Assembly: GCF_000787375.1 (NCBI RefSeq)
Contig: NZ_JRJU01000030.1
Coordinates: 1 to 47,396 of the forward strand
DNA: 47,396 nucleotides
Source of the DNA: Halalkalibacter okhensis
Lineage (GTDB): Bacteria > Bacillota > Bacilli > Bacillales > Bacillaceae_D
Reading direction: 5' to 3'
A program made the translations under genes and the position numbers. The notes beneath the pieces are model-generated. The model saw only the letters and a program-made list of their open reading frames with translations, searched no databases and was not told the origin of the DNA. Shown piece after piece: positions 38,129 to 45,367 of this stretch (positions within the stretch are counted from its first letter, which is position 1; each line of letters starts with the position of its first letter).

Positions 38129-39394
38129 TTAAGCTCCTGTCTTTTCGTTTCCTGGCATGCTTTCAGGATAACCGTAGCTGCCGTGCTCACTAAGGTCAAG
38201 ACCAACAATTTCTTCTTCCTCAGATACACGAAGTCCTCCACATACAGCTTTTGTTACTAACAGTAAGATGTAAGAAGCGATAAAGGCGAACGCACCACAC
38301 GCGACAACACTCAAAACTTGAACTCCTAGTTGACTAAGTCCACCGCCGTAGAACAAACCAGCTGACCCACCGTTCATAGCTGCAAGCTCAGGAGTAGCGA
38401 AGAAACCAGTAGAGATTGTACCCCAAACACCCGCTACACCGTGAACAGATAATGCAAAAATTGGATCATCAATGCGAGCTTTGTCAAAAAACTTCATTGA
38501 GAAGAATACAATTAAACCACCAACGATACCGATAATTACAGCTGCCCATGGAGCAACGAATGCACATGATGCTGTAATGGCTACTAGACCTGCTAATGCA
38601 CCGTTTAACATAGTTGGCACATCGGATTTCCCTGTCATTGCCCAGGCAATGAATAGTGCTGCGACTGCACCAGCTGCAGCTGCTAATTGTGTATTTAATG
38701 CTACATATCCAAAGAATGCGTCTGCTACTTCTAATGTACTACCTGCGTTAAATCCGAACCAACCTACCCAAAGAATGAGAACACCTAGAGCTGTGTAAAC
38801 TTGGTTATGGCCCGCTAGATCATTGGCTGAACCGTCTTTGTTGTATTTACCTAGACGTGGCTTTAATAAAATGGTCGCTGCAAGTGCTGCCATCGCACCT
38901 GTTAAGTGAACTACTGTAGAACCTGCGAAATCTTGTTTTCCTAAGTCAGCTAACCATCCGTCACCCCAAATCCAGTGTGCAACGATTGGATAGACAAAAG
39001 CTGAGAATAGGACCGCGAAAACGATGTATGCTGATAATTTTGCACGTTCTGCAAATCCACCAAAAGCAATGGTTAATGCGATTGCTGCAAACATTAACTG
39101 AAAGAAGAAATCAACGGATCCAACTAACCCTTCATCTGCAGTAGAGAAGTCGCCAAAGAAGAAATCAGATAATCCAATAAAAGCATTTCCTTCCCCGTAT
39201 GCAAATCCCCAACCTACAGCCCAATAGACTAATGAAGCAATACCGACTGTGAAGATCGTTTTTCCGGCAATGTGTCCTGCGTTTTTCATACGGGTTGAAC
39301 CCGCCTCTAAAAGAATAAATCCACCTTGCATAAAAAGAACTAAGACTGCACAAATCATTACCCATAAATTATCCATAAGTGCTAATTCAGTCAT
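38129..39394 (-). CDS. amt: Ammonium transporter
   Basis: An Amt/MEP/Rh family channel of about eleven membrane helices that takes up ammonium. It carries the family signature near DFAGSTVVHLTGAMAALAA (first pore His) and the second pore His in ALSVHGVAGVWG. The C-terminal tail EEEIVGLDLSEHGSYGYPE is the cytoplasmic regulatory segment, with the YGYPE end conserved. The ATG at 39394 gives 421 residues with AGGAAAG upstream. It is the first gene of an amt-DUF294-exonuclease-MerR operon. The promoter has a perfect TnrA/GlnR box and a weak -35, which predicts activation on nitrogen limitation. No PII gene is present. Confidence 0.96.
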   Translation of the reverse strand: MTELALMDNLWVMICAVLVLFMQGGFILLEAGSTRMKNAGHIAGKTIFTVGIASLVYWAVGWGFAYGEGNAFIGLSDFFFGDFSTADEGLVGSVDFFFQLMFAAIALTIAFGGFAERAKLSAYIVFAVLFSAFVYPIVAHWIWGDGWLADLGKQDFAGSTVVHLTGAMAALAATILLKPRLGKYNKDGSANDLAGHNQVYTALGVLILWVGWFGFNAGSTLEVADAFFGYVALNTQLAAAAGAVAALFIAWAMTGKSDVPTMLNGALAGLVAITASCAFVAPWAAVIIGIVGGLIVFFSMKFFDKARIDDPIFALSVHGVAGVWGTISTGFFATPELAAMNGGSAGLFYGGGLSQLGVQVLSVVACGAFAFIASYILLLVTKAVCGGLRVSEEEEIVGLDLSEHGSYGYPESMPGNEKTGA

Positions 39395-39462
39395 TTCTTT
39401 CCTGCCCCCTTTAAATGTGTACACGTTAGCGTCAGAGAAGCTAACATCTGTTGTTAGTTCTT

Positions 39463-39468
39463 ATTATA
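39463..39468 (-). promoter_or_regulatory. amt -10 box
   Basis: Perfect TATAAT on the minus strand with no recognisable -35 at 16-18 bp, as expected for an activator-dependent promoter. Confidence 0.7.
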
Positions 39469-39496
39469 CGTACGAAATATTCTGAATCTACTCTAT

Positions 39497-39513
39497 TGTC
39501 AGGTATTCTGACA
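39497..39513 (-). promoter_or_regulatory. TnrA/GlnR box upstream of amt
   Basis: TGTCAGGTATTCTGACA matches TGTNAN7TNACA at every fixed position. Its centre (39505) is about 49 bases upstream of the start site predicted from the -10 box, the spacing of TnrA-activated promoters in B. subtilis. Confidence 0.88.
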
Positions 39514-39578
39514 CACTTTTAAATCAAGCTCCTTATATGTAAAGGCTTACCACACTGACCTTACTAGCGTTTCAGCGA

Positions 39579-39610
39579 AAACAAAAAGACCTACGCAATT
39601 TTTGCGCAGG
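39579..39610 (-). terminator. ung terminator
   Basis: On the minus strand CCTGCGCA-AAAAT-TGCGTAGG is followed by TCTTTTTGTTTT. Confidence 0.8.
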
Positions 39611-39650
39611 CAAGCGAATTTTATGTACATTGCATGTGAGATTTTACAAT

Positions 39651-40316
39651 TTAGTCGATTTCCCACTCTATGGAGCCTTGTCCATTTTCTTTTAATAGTT
39701 GATCGATCGTTGAAAAAGGCTTGCTTCCTAAAAAGCCGCGATGAGCAGAAAACGGACTTGGATGTGCCGCTTCGATTATGGCATGTCTCTTATTTGTGAT
39801 CATGCCTTTTTTTGCTTGGGCGTGCTTGCCCCACAACACAAAAATAACAGGCTGTTCTCGATCATTTAATGCCTTGATCACCGCATCGGTAAACAGCTCC
39901 CACCCCATTCCTTTATGAGAAGCTGCCTCTGATTTTCGAACAGTGAGTACGGTATTCAATAGCAGTACTCCTTGTTTTGCCCACGAAACAAGCGACCCAT
40001 GGGTTGGACTCTCATGACCAAGGTCTGCTTGAAGCTCTTTGTATATGTTTTTTAATGAAGGTGGAATTTTTACTGTTGGCTTTACAGAAAAACTAAGTCC
40101 ATGAGCTTGATTGGGCCCATGATACGGATCCTGACCTAAGATGACTACTTTTGTGTTTGAATACGAAGTGTACTCTAACGCTTGAAAAACTTCCTCTTTT
40201 GGTGGATAGACCGTATATTTTTCATATTCCTCCGTTAAAAATGACAGAAGTTCATTGAAATAGGCTTTTTCTAACTCAATATTTAGGACATCTTGCCAAT
40301 CATTTGTTAGTTTCAT
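39651..40316 (-). CDS. ung: Uracil-DNA glycosylase
   Basis: Ung removes uracil from DNA in base-excision repair. The 221 residues carry [18 protein letters not shown] with catalytic Asp63, the uracil-binding [10 protein letters not shown] region, and the C-terminal [13 protein letters not shown] with the active His. Length is normal. AAAGGAG lies seven bases ahead of the ATG, and the ATG overlaps the stop (ATGA) of a small upstream frame. In B. subtilis ung lies in the same ywdI-sac region. Confidence 0.97.
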   Translation of the reverse strand: MKLTNDWQDVLNIELEKAYFNELLSFLTEEYEKYTVYPPKEEVFQALEYTSYSNTKVVILGQDPYHGPNQAHGLSFSVKPTVKIPPSLKNIYKELQADLGHESPTHGSLVSWAKQGVLLLNTVLTVRKSEAASHKGMGWELFTDAVIKALNDREQPVIFVLWGKHAQAKKGMITNKRHAIIEAAHPSPFSAHRGFLGSKPFSTIDQLLKENGQGSIEWEID

Positions 40317-40375
40317 CTCGACACTCCTTTGTTCCTTTCATAGTATACCATTGGATTCTTTCCGATCTCATCCAT

Positions 40376-40460
40376 TTGCTGTCCAAACTTCATCATATTC
40401 AATCCAAAATGAGACTGTTGCTGTCCAAACTTCGCCACATTCAATCCAAACGCTTCCAAC
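40376..40460 (-). repeat. Two 42-bp direct repeats in a small frame coupled to ung
   Basis: The unit TTGCTGTCCAAACTTC...ATTCAATCCAAA occurs at 40376 and 40418, exactly 42 bases apart. On the minus strand it lies in an open frame (to 40313) that encodes FGLNVAKFGQQQSH then FGLNMMKFGQQMDE and ends [14 protein letters not shown], its stop overlapping the ung ATG. No good start or ribosome site was found for it, so it may be non-coding leader DNA that was duplicated. Confidence 0.5.
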
Positions 40461-40491
40461 AACAAAAAAACCCGCCCCCGCAAGAAGCGGA
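40461..40491 (-). terminator. sacP terminator
   Basis: On the minus strand CCGC-TTCTT-GCGG and GC-rich sequence lead into GGGTTTTTTT, immediately after sacP. Confidence 0.75.
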
Positions 40492-40508
40492 AACGAGTAT
40501 GCATCCTA

Positions 40509-41909
40509 CTATTTTTTTGTTGTATCCTCTTTTAAGCCAAGAATCCAAGTCGCAATAAAGGCACCTGCTAAAGCGATCAACATTCCAATTAAGTAGTTGA
40601 TAATGTTGGCTGTTCCAAACGGTGCGGCGATGGCGATCATCGGAATTCCAGTTAATCCATAAGCGTTAACAAAGACGTTCGTAAATACAACATACGCTCC
40701 ACCTAAGGCACCACCAATAGCCGCTCCAATAAACGGACGCATAAAGCGTAAGTTCACACCAAAAATAACAGGCTCTGTAATTCCAAGGAATGCAGAGAAC
40801 GATGCAGGAAGTGCAATTTCCTTCACTTTTTTATTTTTTGTTAGGAAAAATACGGCAAGGCCGGCACCACCTTGAGCAACATTAGCCATCGCCCAAATTG
40901 GTAGTAGGAAGTTCACACCTAAGTCAGCGATAAGCGCTGCTTCAATGGCATGGAAGCTGTGATGAACCCCTGTAATAACAATCGTCGAGTACAGTCCACC
41001 AAAGATAAGACCCGCAAAAACCCCGGCTGTATTATAAATAAAATCAAGACTCCACGTTAGTCCATTTCCAAGCCATGTTCCAAGTGGCCCGACAAATAGC
41101 ATCGCAATAAACCCGGTTAACATGACGGTAATGAAAGGAACCACTAGTAAATCAATCGCATTTGGAACGATTTTGCGTAAGCCTTTTTCGATTTTACTCA
41201 TAATGTAAACAACGAGCAGGATTGGAATAACCGTTCCTTGGTACCCGAGCAATTCTACATTCATTCCTAAGAAAACAACGGACTCTGGCACGGCATCGGT
41301 AAGCATCCATGGATTCAGTAACACTGGATGTGTCATAATTCCACCAAGAACCGCTCCAAGATACGGATTCGCTCCAAACTCCTTCGCTGCACTAAACCCA
41401 ATTAAAACAGGAAGAATGATAAATGCCGCACTTGAAAACATATCCAAAAATAAAATCCAAGGACTATCAGGTGAGACCCATTCAAAGGCTGTCATCATTC
41501 CAAGCAGCCCCATTAACAACCCACTTGCCACAATAGCTGGAATGATCGGTACAAATATATTAGAAAGTGTACGAGCAAGTCGAGCGAATGGATTCATTTT
41601 CTTTTTAACCGCATCGCTGTGATTGACTTGCTTTTCTCCTTCCTCTGATGCATTTGAACCGACTCCTGTCATACTAACAAATTCACCATATACTTTATTC
41701 ACTAAGCCTGTTCCGAAAATAACTTGAAATTGCCCCGAAGCACTAAATACACCTTTGACCCCGTCAAGTTCTTCGATGGCTTGTTGATTTGGTTTGTCGT
41801 CGTCGTTTAAGACGATACGCAAGCGAGTGGCGCAGTGTGTAGCACTAATTACGTTCTCTTTCCCACCTAAAAGTTCAACTAGTTCACTAGCAACTTTTTT
41901 TGTATCCAT
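40509..41909 (-). CDS. sacP: PTS sucrose-specific EIIBC component
   Basis: This permease phosphorylates sucrose while importing it, giving sucrose-6-phosphate for SacA. The N-terminal EIIB domain has the phosphorylated Cys26 in SATHCATRLR. The EIIC domain (about 110-460) has some ten membrane segments with VITGVHHSFHAIEA and FLGITEPVIFGVNLRF. No EIIA domain is present, so phosphate must come from another EIIA (glucose-type), as in B. subtilis. The ATG at 41909 gives 466 residues with GGGGGAAG upstream; the ATG at 41924 has no ribosome site. It is controlled by a RAT/terminator leader and a CRE. Specificity for sucrose rests on family likeness and the sacA neighbour. Confidence 0.94.
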   Translation of the reverse strand: MDTKKVASELVELLGGKENVISATHCATRLRIVLNDDDKPNQQAIEELDGVKGVFSASGQFQVIFGTGLVNKVYGEFVSMTGVGSNASEEGEKQVNHSDAVKKKMNPFARLARTLSNIFVPIIPAIVASGLLMGLLGMMTAFEWVSPDSPWILFLDMFSSAAFIILPVLIGFSAAKEFGANPYLGAVLGGIMTHPVLLNPWMLTDAVPESVVFLGMNVELLGYQGTVIPILLVVYIMSKIEKGLRKIVPNAIDLLVVPFITVMLTGFIAMLFVGPLGTWLGNGLTWSLDFIYNTAGVFAGLIFGGLYSTIVITGVHHSFHAIEAALIADLGVNFLLPIWAMANVAQGGAGLAVFFLTKNKKVKEIALPASFSAFLGITEPVIFGVNLRFMRPFIGAAIGGALGGAYVVFTNVFVNAYGLTGIPMIAIAAPFGTANIINYLIGMLIALAGAFIATWILGLKEDTTKK

Positions 41910-41976
41910 AACTTCTTCCCCCATTCTAAGCTGTTATATTTTTATTAAATGCGGAATCTGAACTTCTTTATCTGCA

Positions 41977-42051
41977 ACAAAAAAAGACCTAAAATGGACC
42001 TAACCGATACGCGTAAAAGATACACGTATCCCGTTAGTCCATCTTAGGTCT
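41977..42051 (-). terminator. Leader terminator of sacP
   Basis: On the minus strand AGACCTAA(G)ATGGAC and GTCCATTTTAGGTCT pair around a nested GATACG hairpin, and a T-run follows before the sacP start. It would stop transcription unless the RAT is bound. Confidence 0.9.
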
Positions 42052-42075
42052 TGCCTGCTTTATCAGTAACAATCC
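42047..42075 (-). promoter_or_regulatory. RAT ribonucleic antiterminator of sacP
   Basis: The 29-base minus-strand segment begins GGATTGTTACTG, has five bases ATAAA, then GCAGGC and AAGACC, the layout of RATs bound by BglG/SacT/SacY proteins. Its last bases overlap the 5' arm of the terminator at 41977-42051, so the two structures exclude each other. Confidence 0.93.
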
Positions 42076-42087
42076 CACATATCCAAT

Positions 42088-42130
42088 TGATTCCGCTTTC
42101 AGTTTATACCTTTTCAGCACCATTCGTCAA
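42088..42130 (-). promoter_or_regulatory. sacP promoter with overlapping CRE
   Basis: TTGACG (42130-42125), 16-base spacer, TATAAA (42108-42103). The sequence TGAAAGCGGAATCA (42101-42088) fits the CcpA consensus at 13 of 14 positions and covers the expected start site. Confidence 0.82.
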
Positions 42131-42161
42131 TATTGTTTGCAAACTTTCTCATTGGAAATAT

Positions 42162-42293
42162 TTAATTTGTAAAAATCCCCTTAATGATTCGTACGATCAA
42201 TCTCGGTGCATACAAAAAGAGTTCAATAAAGAAACCAATCACATCAGGCAGCCATAAATACTTATCATCAGACTTTTTTCTCTTTTTGTCCAT
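42162..42293 (-). CDS. 43-residue small protein coupled to the AraC gene
   Basis: The frame reads MDKKRKKSDDKYLWLPDVIG, FFIELFLYAPRLIVRIIKGI, FTN. Its ATG starts one base after the TAA of the AraC gene, with AAGGG ten bases upstream inside that gene, so translation is probably coupled. A lysine-rich start is followed by one amphipathic or membrane-associated helix. I do not recognise the family. It could be a small membrane partner of the regulator or of sacP. Confidence 0.65.
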   Translation of the reverse strand: MDKKRKKSDDKYLWLPDVIGFFIELFLYAPRLIVRIIKGIFTN

Positions 42294-42294
42294 T

Positions 42295-43200
42295 TTATTC
42301 AGGCCCTTCTTCATGGAAATCTAGTTCAAACTGTAAATTCATCGGCTCATCAGGTAGATCTTGCAAGGGCTCTTTCGAAGTTACCTCGACCGTTTCGTCT
42401 ACTTCCTCAAAGGTAATGTTATCGATCCAAACACTCCCTGCTCCACATAGCAGCAAACCAATACTAATAATCGCTCCATCACTTGGAACATCGAGCACTA
42501 TTTCATACTGATTCCAATTCACTGTCCCTTTAATGGCACGCGACTCCATATTGTCAAAAGCAACTATTTCCTCCGCTTCGCCATCAACCCGCATCCATAA
42601 CCCCGCCCAAAGCTCGACGTTTTCCGCTTTGACAAAAGCCGCAAAGCGCATGCGTTTATCACGGTATTTTTTTGCTTTAAACATTTGCATCATCGTCCCA
42701 AATCCACTAATTTGCTCTTTCTTCGATCGAATGACTCCAGACGCTCTGCCACCATGAACAGTTTTGAAATCACTACCCATCTCATAATCGAATGGGTTCG
42801 ACCCACTAGGGAGCCATCCTCTAGGCATAACGTGTTCCATTGGAATATCCTCCTCTTTTACCATTAATTTGCGAGTGAAGCGCCGGTACTTGGCTGGGCT
42901 GACTTGAAATAAATGCTTAAATGCTCTCGTAAACGATTCTTGCGATGAAAAATGATATTTAATCGCTATATTTATAATTTTTTCATTTGTCATCACAAGA
43001 TCGCACGCAGCATGGGTTAGACGGCGACGCCTGACATACTCAGCTAAAGTCATTCCCGTTACGGATTGAAAGATTCGGTGAAAATGAAAGGGGGAATAAG
43101 CAACATGTTCTGCTACTTCCTCAGTCGAAATGACTTCTGTTACGTGCTCCTCCATATAGGAAATGGATTGTTGAACTACTTTTACGTATTGATCTCTCAT
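42295..43200 (-). CDS. AraC family regulator with C-terminal jelly-roll-like domain
   Basis: The first ~110 residues are an AraC DNA-binding domain with two helix-turn-helix units (STEEVAEHVAYSPFHFHRIF and IINIAIKYHFSSQESFTRAF). The rest (about 140-275) is a beta-rich region, with GGRASGVIRSKK, WAGLWMRVDG and NWNQYEIVLDVP ... AGSVWIDNITFEEV, resembling carbohydrate-binding jelly rolls. AraC domains usually sit at the C-terminus, so the order is reversed. The ATG at 43200 has AGGGAG upstream (301 residues). It lies between sacA and sacP and may sense a sugar, but no regulatory link is shown by the sequence. Confidence 0.88.
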   Translation of the reverse strand: MRDQYVKVVQQSISYMEEHVTEVISTEEVAEHVAYSPFHFHRIFQSVTGMTLAEYVRRRRLTHAACDLVMTNEKIINIAIKYHFSSQESFTRAFKHLFQVSPAKYRRFTRKLMVKEEDIPMEHVMPRGWLPSGSNPFDYEMGSDFKTVHGGRASGVIRSKKEQISGFGTMMQMFKAKKYRDKRMRFAAFVKAENVELWAGLWMRVDGEAEEIVAFDNMESRAIKGTVNWNQYEIVLDVPSDGAIISIGLLLCGAGSVWIDNITFEEVDETVEVTSKEPLQDLPDEPMNLQFELDFHEEGPE

Positions 43201-43273
43201 CAAATCGACTCCCTTCTCACTTATCATAACAAAACAATTTTATCCATTTTTGATATTTTTTGCGATTCTTTTG

Positions 43274-43497
43274 AAAAGGCTATATTCGCATACTTTGTTT
43301 TTTTTATGGCTTACTTGTCCTTCACATGTTCGTTCCTTTGCGCTCCAGTCACTCGCACCCGCCAGGAGGTGCCGAGCCTCCTCGGCTGTGGGGTCTCGCC
43401 CTACCTCTTCATCCCGCAGGAGTCAAGTGACTTCCGCTCCATTTCACTATGAGAAAAACTATTAAATAGCATCAATCTTGCGAAAACAGCCTTTCAA
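43274..43497. repeat. MITE-like repeat (family B), copy 2
   Basis: 224 bases with imperfect terminal inverted repeats (left AAAGGCTATATTCGCA, right TTGCGAAAACAGCCTTT). The GC-rich centre matches copy 1 at 34265. The outer central arm reads TCACT...AGTGA where copy 1 has CCACT...AGTGG, a compensatory change. No transposase gene is near. Confidence 0.8.
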
Positions 43498-43554
43498 AAA
43501 GATGATGTTCAAAATAGGTAACAGGTTCAGGTTTTGGAGGGCAACGTGTTTGCC

Positions 43555-43723
43555 GGATCCTCATTCCGTTATTTCTTACTTTCTTCATGTTTTTAGCATG
43601 GTTCCGGATTCTGGTTCCGTTATTTGCCTTATTAACTTCAATAGATTTTGCATAAATAGCGGAACCAGGATCCACTTACGCCCTTTAAAACAGCTTTTCT
43701 TCCTAATAACGGAATGAGGATCC
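43555..43723. repeat. Nested 19-20 bp inverted repeats
   Basis: A perfect 19-bp pair (43555-43573, 43705-43723; GGATCCTCATTCCGTTATT and complement) encloses an 18-of-20 pair (43606-43625, 43654-43673; GGATTCTGGTTCCGTTATTT and near complement). All four arms share a GGATYC-TTCCG-TATT pattern. The rest of the 642-base gap upstream of AraC holds repeat family B, a 10-bp hairpin at 43760-43785, and no gene. Confidence 0.85.
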
Positions 43724-43789
43724 ACTTCATCTATTGATGCCACCAATTCCCCCCCTGTTATTGTGTCAAGCCCTCTTGGCACAACTGCT

Positions 43790-43835
43790 AAAAGGGCGCT
43801 AAAAAAGAAATCCCCTCCTTTTCTAGCGCCCTCTT
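43790..43835 (-). terminator. sacA terminator
   Basis: Perfect 9-bp stem AGGGCGCTA/TAGCGCCCT, extended by A/T pairs, directly after the sacA stop. Confidence 0.85.
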
Positions 43836-43842
43836 TAAGCCT

Positions 43843-45297
43843 TTAATTATTTAATTTCCATGCTTCAATCGATACATTTTCTGTTCCACTAGCCGCAAAG
43901 GAAATGCCTTTCTCCTCTACATCTGGATAGATCCGTGCCGTAAAGACTTCTTCGCCGTCATTGATAAACACTTCAATCGAAGAGGTATCAAGGAACATGC
44001 GCACACTCTTTAATTGATTCAAATGGCAAAATCTCTCCTCCACCGTCTCCCCGTCAACATAGCTGATCCGGTCTAGCTTAAAGAGTTTATCAGTCGGGTT
44101 GTAAACAAGATTGGCATGATTCCGAATATGAATGGTTATCGTACTCGTTACCGTCTCTAGTGTTTCAAGGTTGATTTCGATTGCATCCCCTTCCACACCT
44201 TCAAAAGCTTGAGCTTTGCTGCTAAGGTTAACAGCTTCATATTTGACCCCTTCACTACGCAACTCTTTTAGTTCCTCTACTGGAAGTTGATAGACTTTGC
44301 CGTTTTTTAGCTTCAATTCTCTTGGAAGTGTCATGGCGTGAACCCACTTATGCTCAATTGTCGGGTGGTCCTCCTCACGCTCTTCTGGTAGCCCAAGCCA
44401 ACCAATCATAATACGGCGACCTTTTTCATCTAGAGTTGTCTGCGGCGCATAAAATTCAAAGCCGCGGTCTAACTCAACAAATTCTCCGTGGTTGTATTGA
44501 ATCGATTCATAATCTAATTTGCCGATCACATAACCGGCTTGATAGAGATTTTGATAATACGTTCCACTTGGCTCTAGTCCTTGCGGAGAAAAAACCAATA
44601 CATCTTGCCCATCAAGCTCAAATAGATCGGGACATTCCCACATATAACCAAAGTCTTCGAACGACCCGATATGAGCTCCTGCAAATGCCCCAAGATGCTC
44701 CCAGTTCTCTAAATTTTTTGAACGAAAAAGTACCGCTTTACCCGTTTCATCGAGGCTTTGCGCACCAATCACCATGTAGAAATATTCGCCATGCTTCCAC
44801 ACTTTTGGGTCGCGAAAATGCGGTGTATAATCTTCAGGTAGATGAAGGACAACCCCTTTTTTCTCAAAGCGAAAGCCATCTTTTGACTCTACCATAACTT
44901 GATAGCTTTCTCGGTTGTTGTTTTCATCCTTCACATTACCGGTGTAAAACAAGTACATCTGGCCATCATGCTCGATTGCACTGCCTGAATAGCATCCATT
45001 TTTATCAAACCAATCACTTGGTGTAAGGGCAATGTCATGGTGCTCCCAATTGACGAGGTCCTTTGATGTGTAATGGCCCCAAAACTTGGCGCCATGTCCC
45101 GTGTTAAACGGATTCCATTGATAAAATAAATGATAGTCTCCTTTGTATTGGATAAACCCATTCGGATCATTTAACAACCCCACAGGCGGCATTACATGAT
45201 AAGCCAATCGGTAAGGGTCGGCCTCCACGACTTCCCTATATTTGTTTACTTCCTCATATGCTTGTTGACGTAATTGTTGATCTAACCCTTGCATCAT
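43843..45297 (-). CDS. sacA: Sucrose-6-phosphate hydrolase (GH32)
   Basis: SacA splits sucrose-6-phosphate into glucose-6-phosphate and fructose. The 484 residues show the GH32 triad: nucleophile Asp44 in NDPNG, Asp163 in FRDPKVW and acid/base Glu221 in WECPDLF, on the five-bladed propeller, followed by the C-terminal beta-sandwich. There is no signal peptide, which fits an intracellular phosphosucrase. AAAGGAG precedes the ATG. It lies 70 bases downstream of a HAD phosphatase/mutase gene. It is separated from sacP by the AraC gene and repeats, unlike the contiguous sacPA of B. subtilis, and no RAT was seen ahead of it. Confidence 0.95.
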   Translation of the reverse strand: MMQGLDQQLRQQAYEEVNKYREVVEADPYRLAYHVMPPVGLLNDPNGFIQYKGDYHLFYQWNPFNTGHGAKFWGHYTSKDLVNWEHHDIALTPSDWFDKNGCYSGSAIEHDGQMYLFYTGNVKDENNNRESYQVMVESKDGFRFEKKGVVLHLPEDYTPHFRDPKVWKHGEYFYMVIGAQSLDETGKAVLFRSKNLENWEHLGAFAGAHIGSFEDFGYMWECPDLFELDGQDVLVFSPQGLEPSGTYYQNLYQAGYVIGKLDYESIQYNHGEFVELDRGFEFYAPQTTLDEKGRRIMIGWLGLPEEREEDHPTIEHKWVHAMTLPRELKLKNGKVYQLPVEELKELRSEGVKYEAVNLSSKAQAFEGVEGDAIEINLETLETVTSTITIHIRNHANLVYNPTDKLFKLDRISYVDGETVEERFCHLNQLKSVRMFLDTSSIEVFINDGEEVFTARIYPDVEEKGISFAASGTENVSIEAWKLNN

Positions 45298-45367
45298 CTT
45301 CGCTCCTTTGTATTCTTTTTCGTGAACTCATCGTATCCTACCTTCGGATACCTTGGCAAACATAACG

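Noticed and set aside
40509-41909. Trehalose or beta-glucoside PTS permease instead of sucrose
   Set aside because: The sacA neighbour and the sequence likeness favour sucrose, though specificity is not proven.
41977-42075. Riboswitch before sacP
   Set aside because: The structure is explained fully by a RAT and an overlapping terminator.
43478-43782. Several 65-79 residue frames around 43.5-43.8 kb
   Set aside because: They arise on both strands from the nested inverted repeats and have no protein-like composition.
44436-44897. 153-residue plus-strand frame
   Set aside because: Antisense to sacA over the catalytic region.
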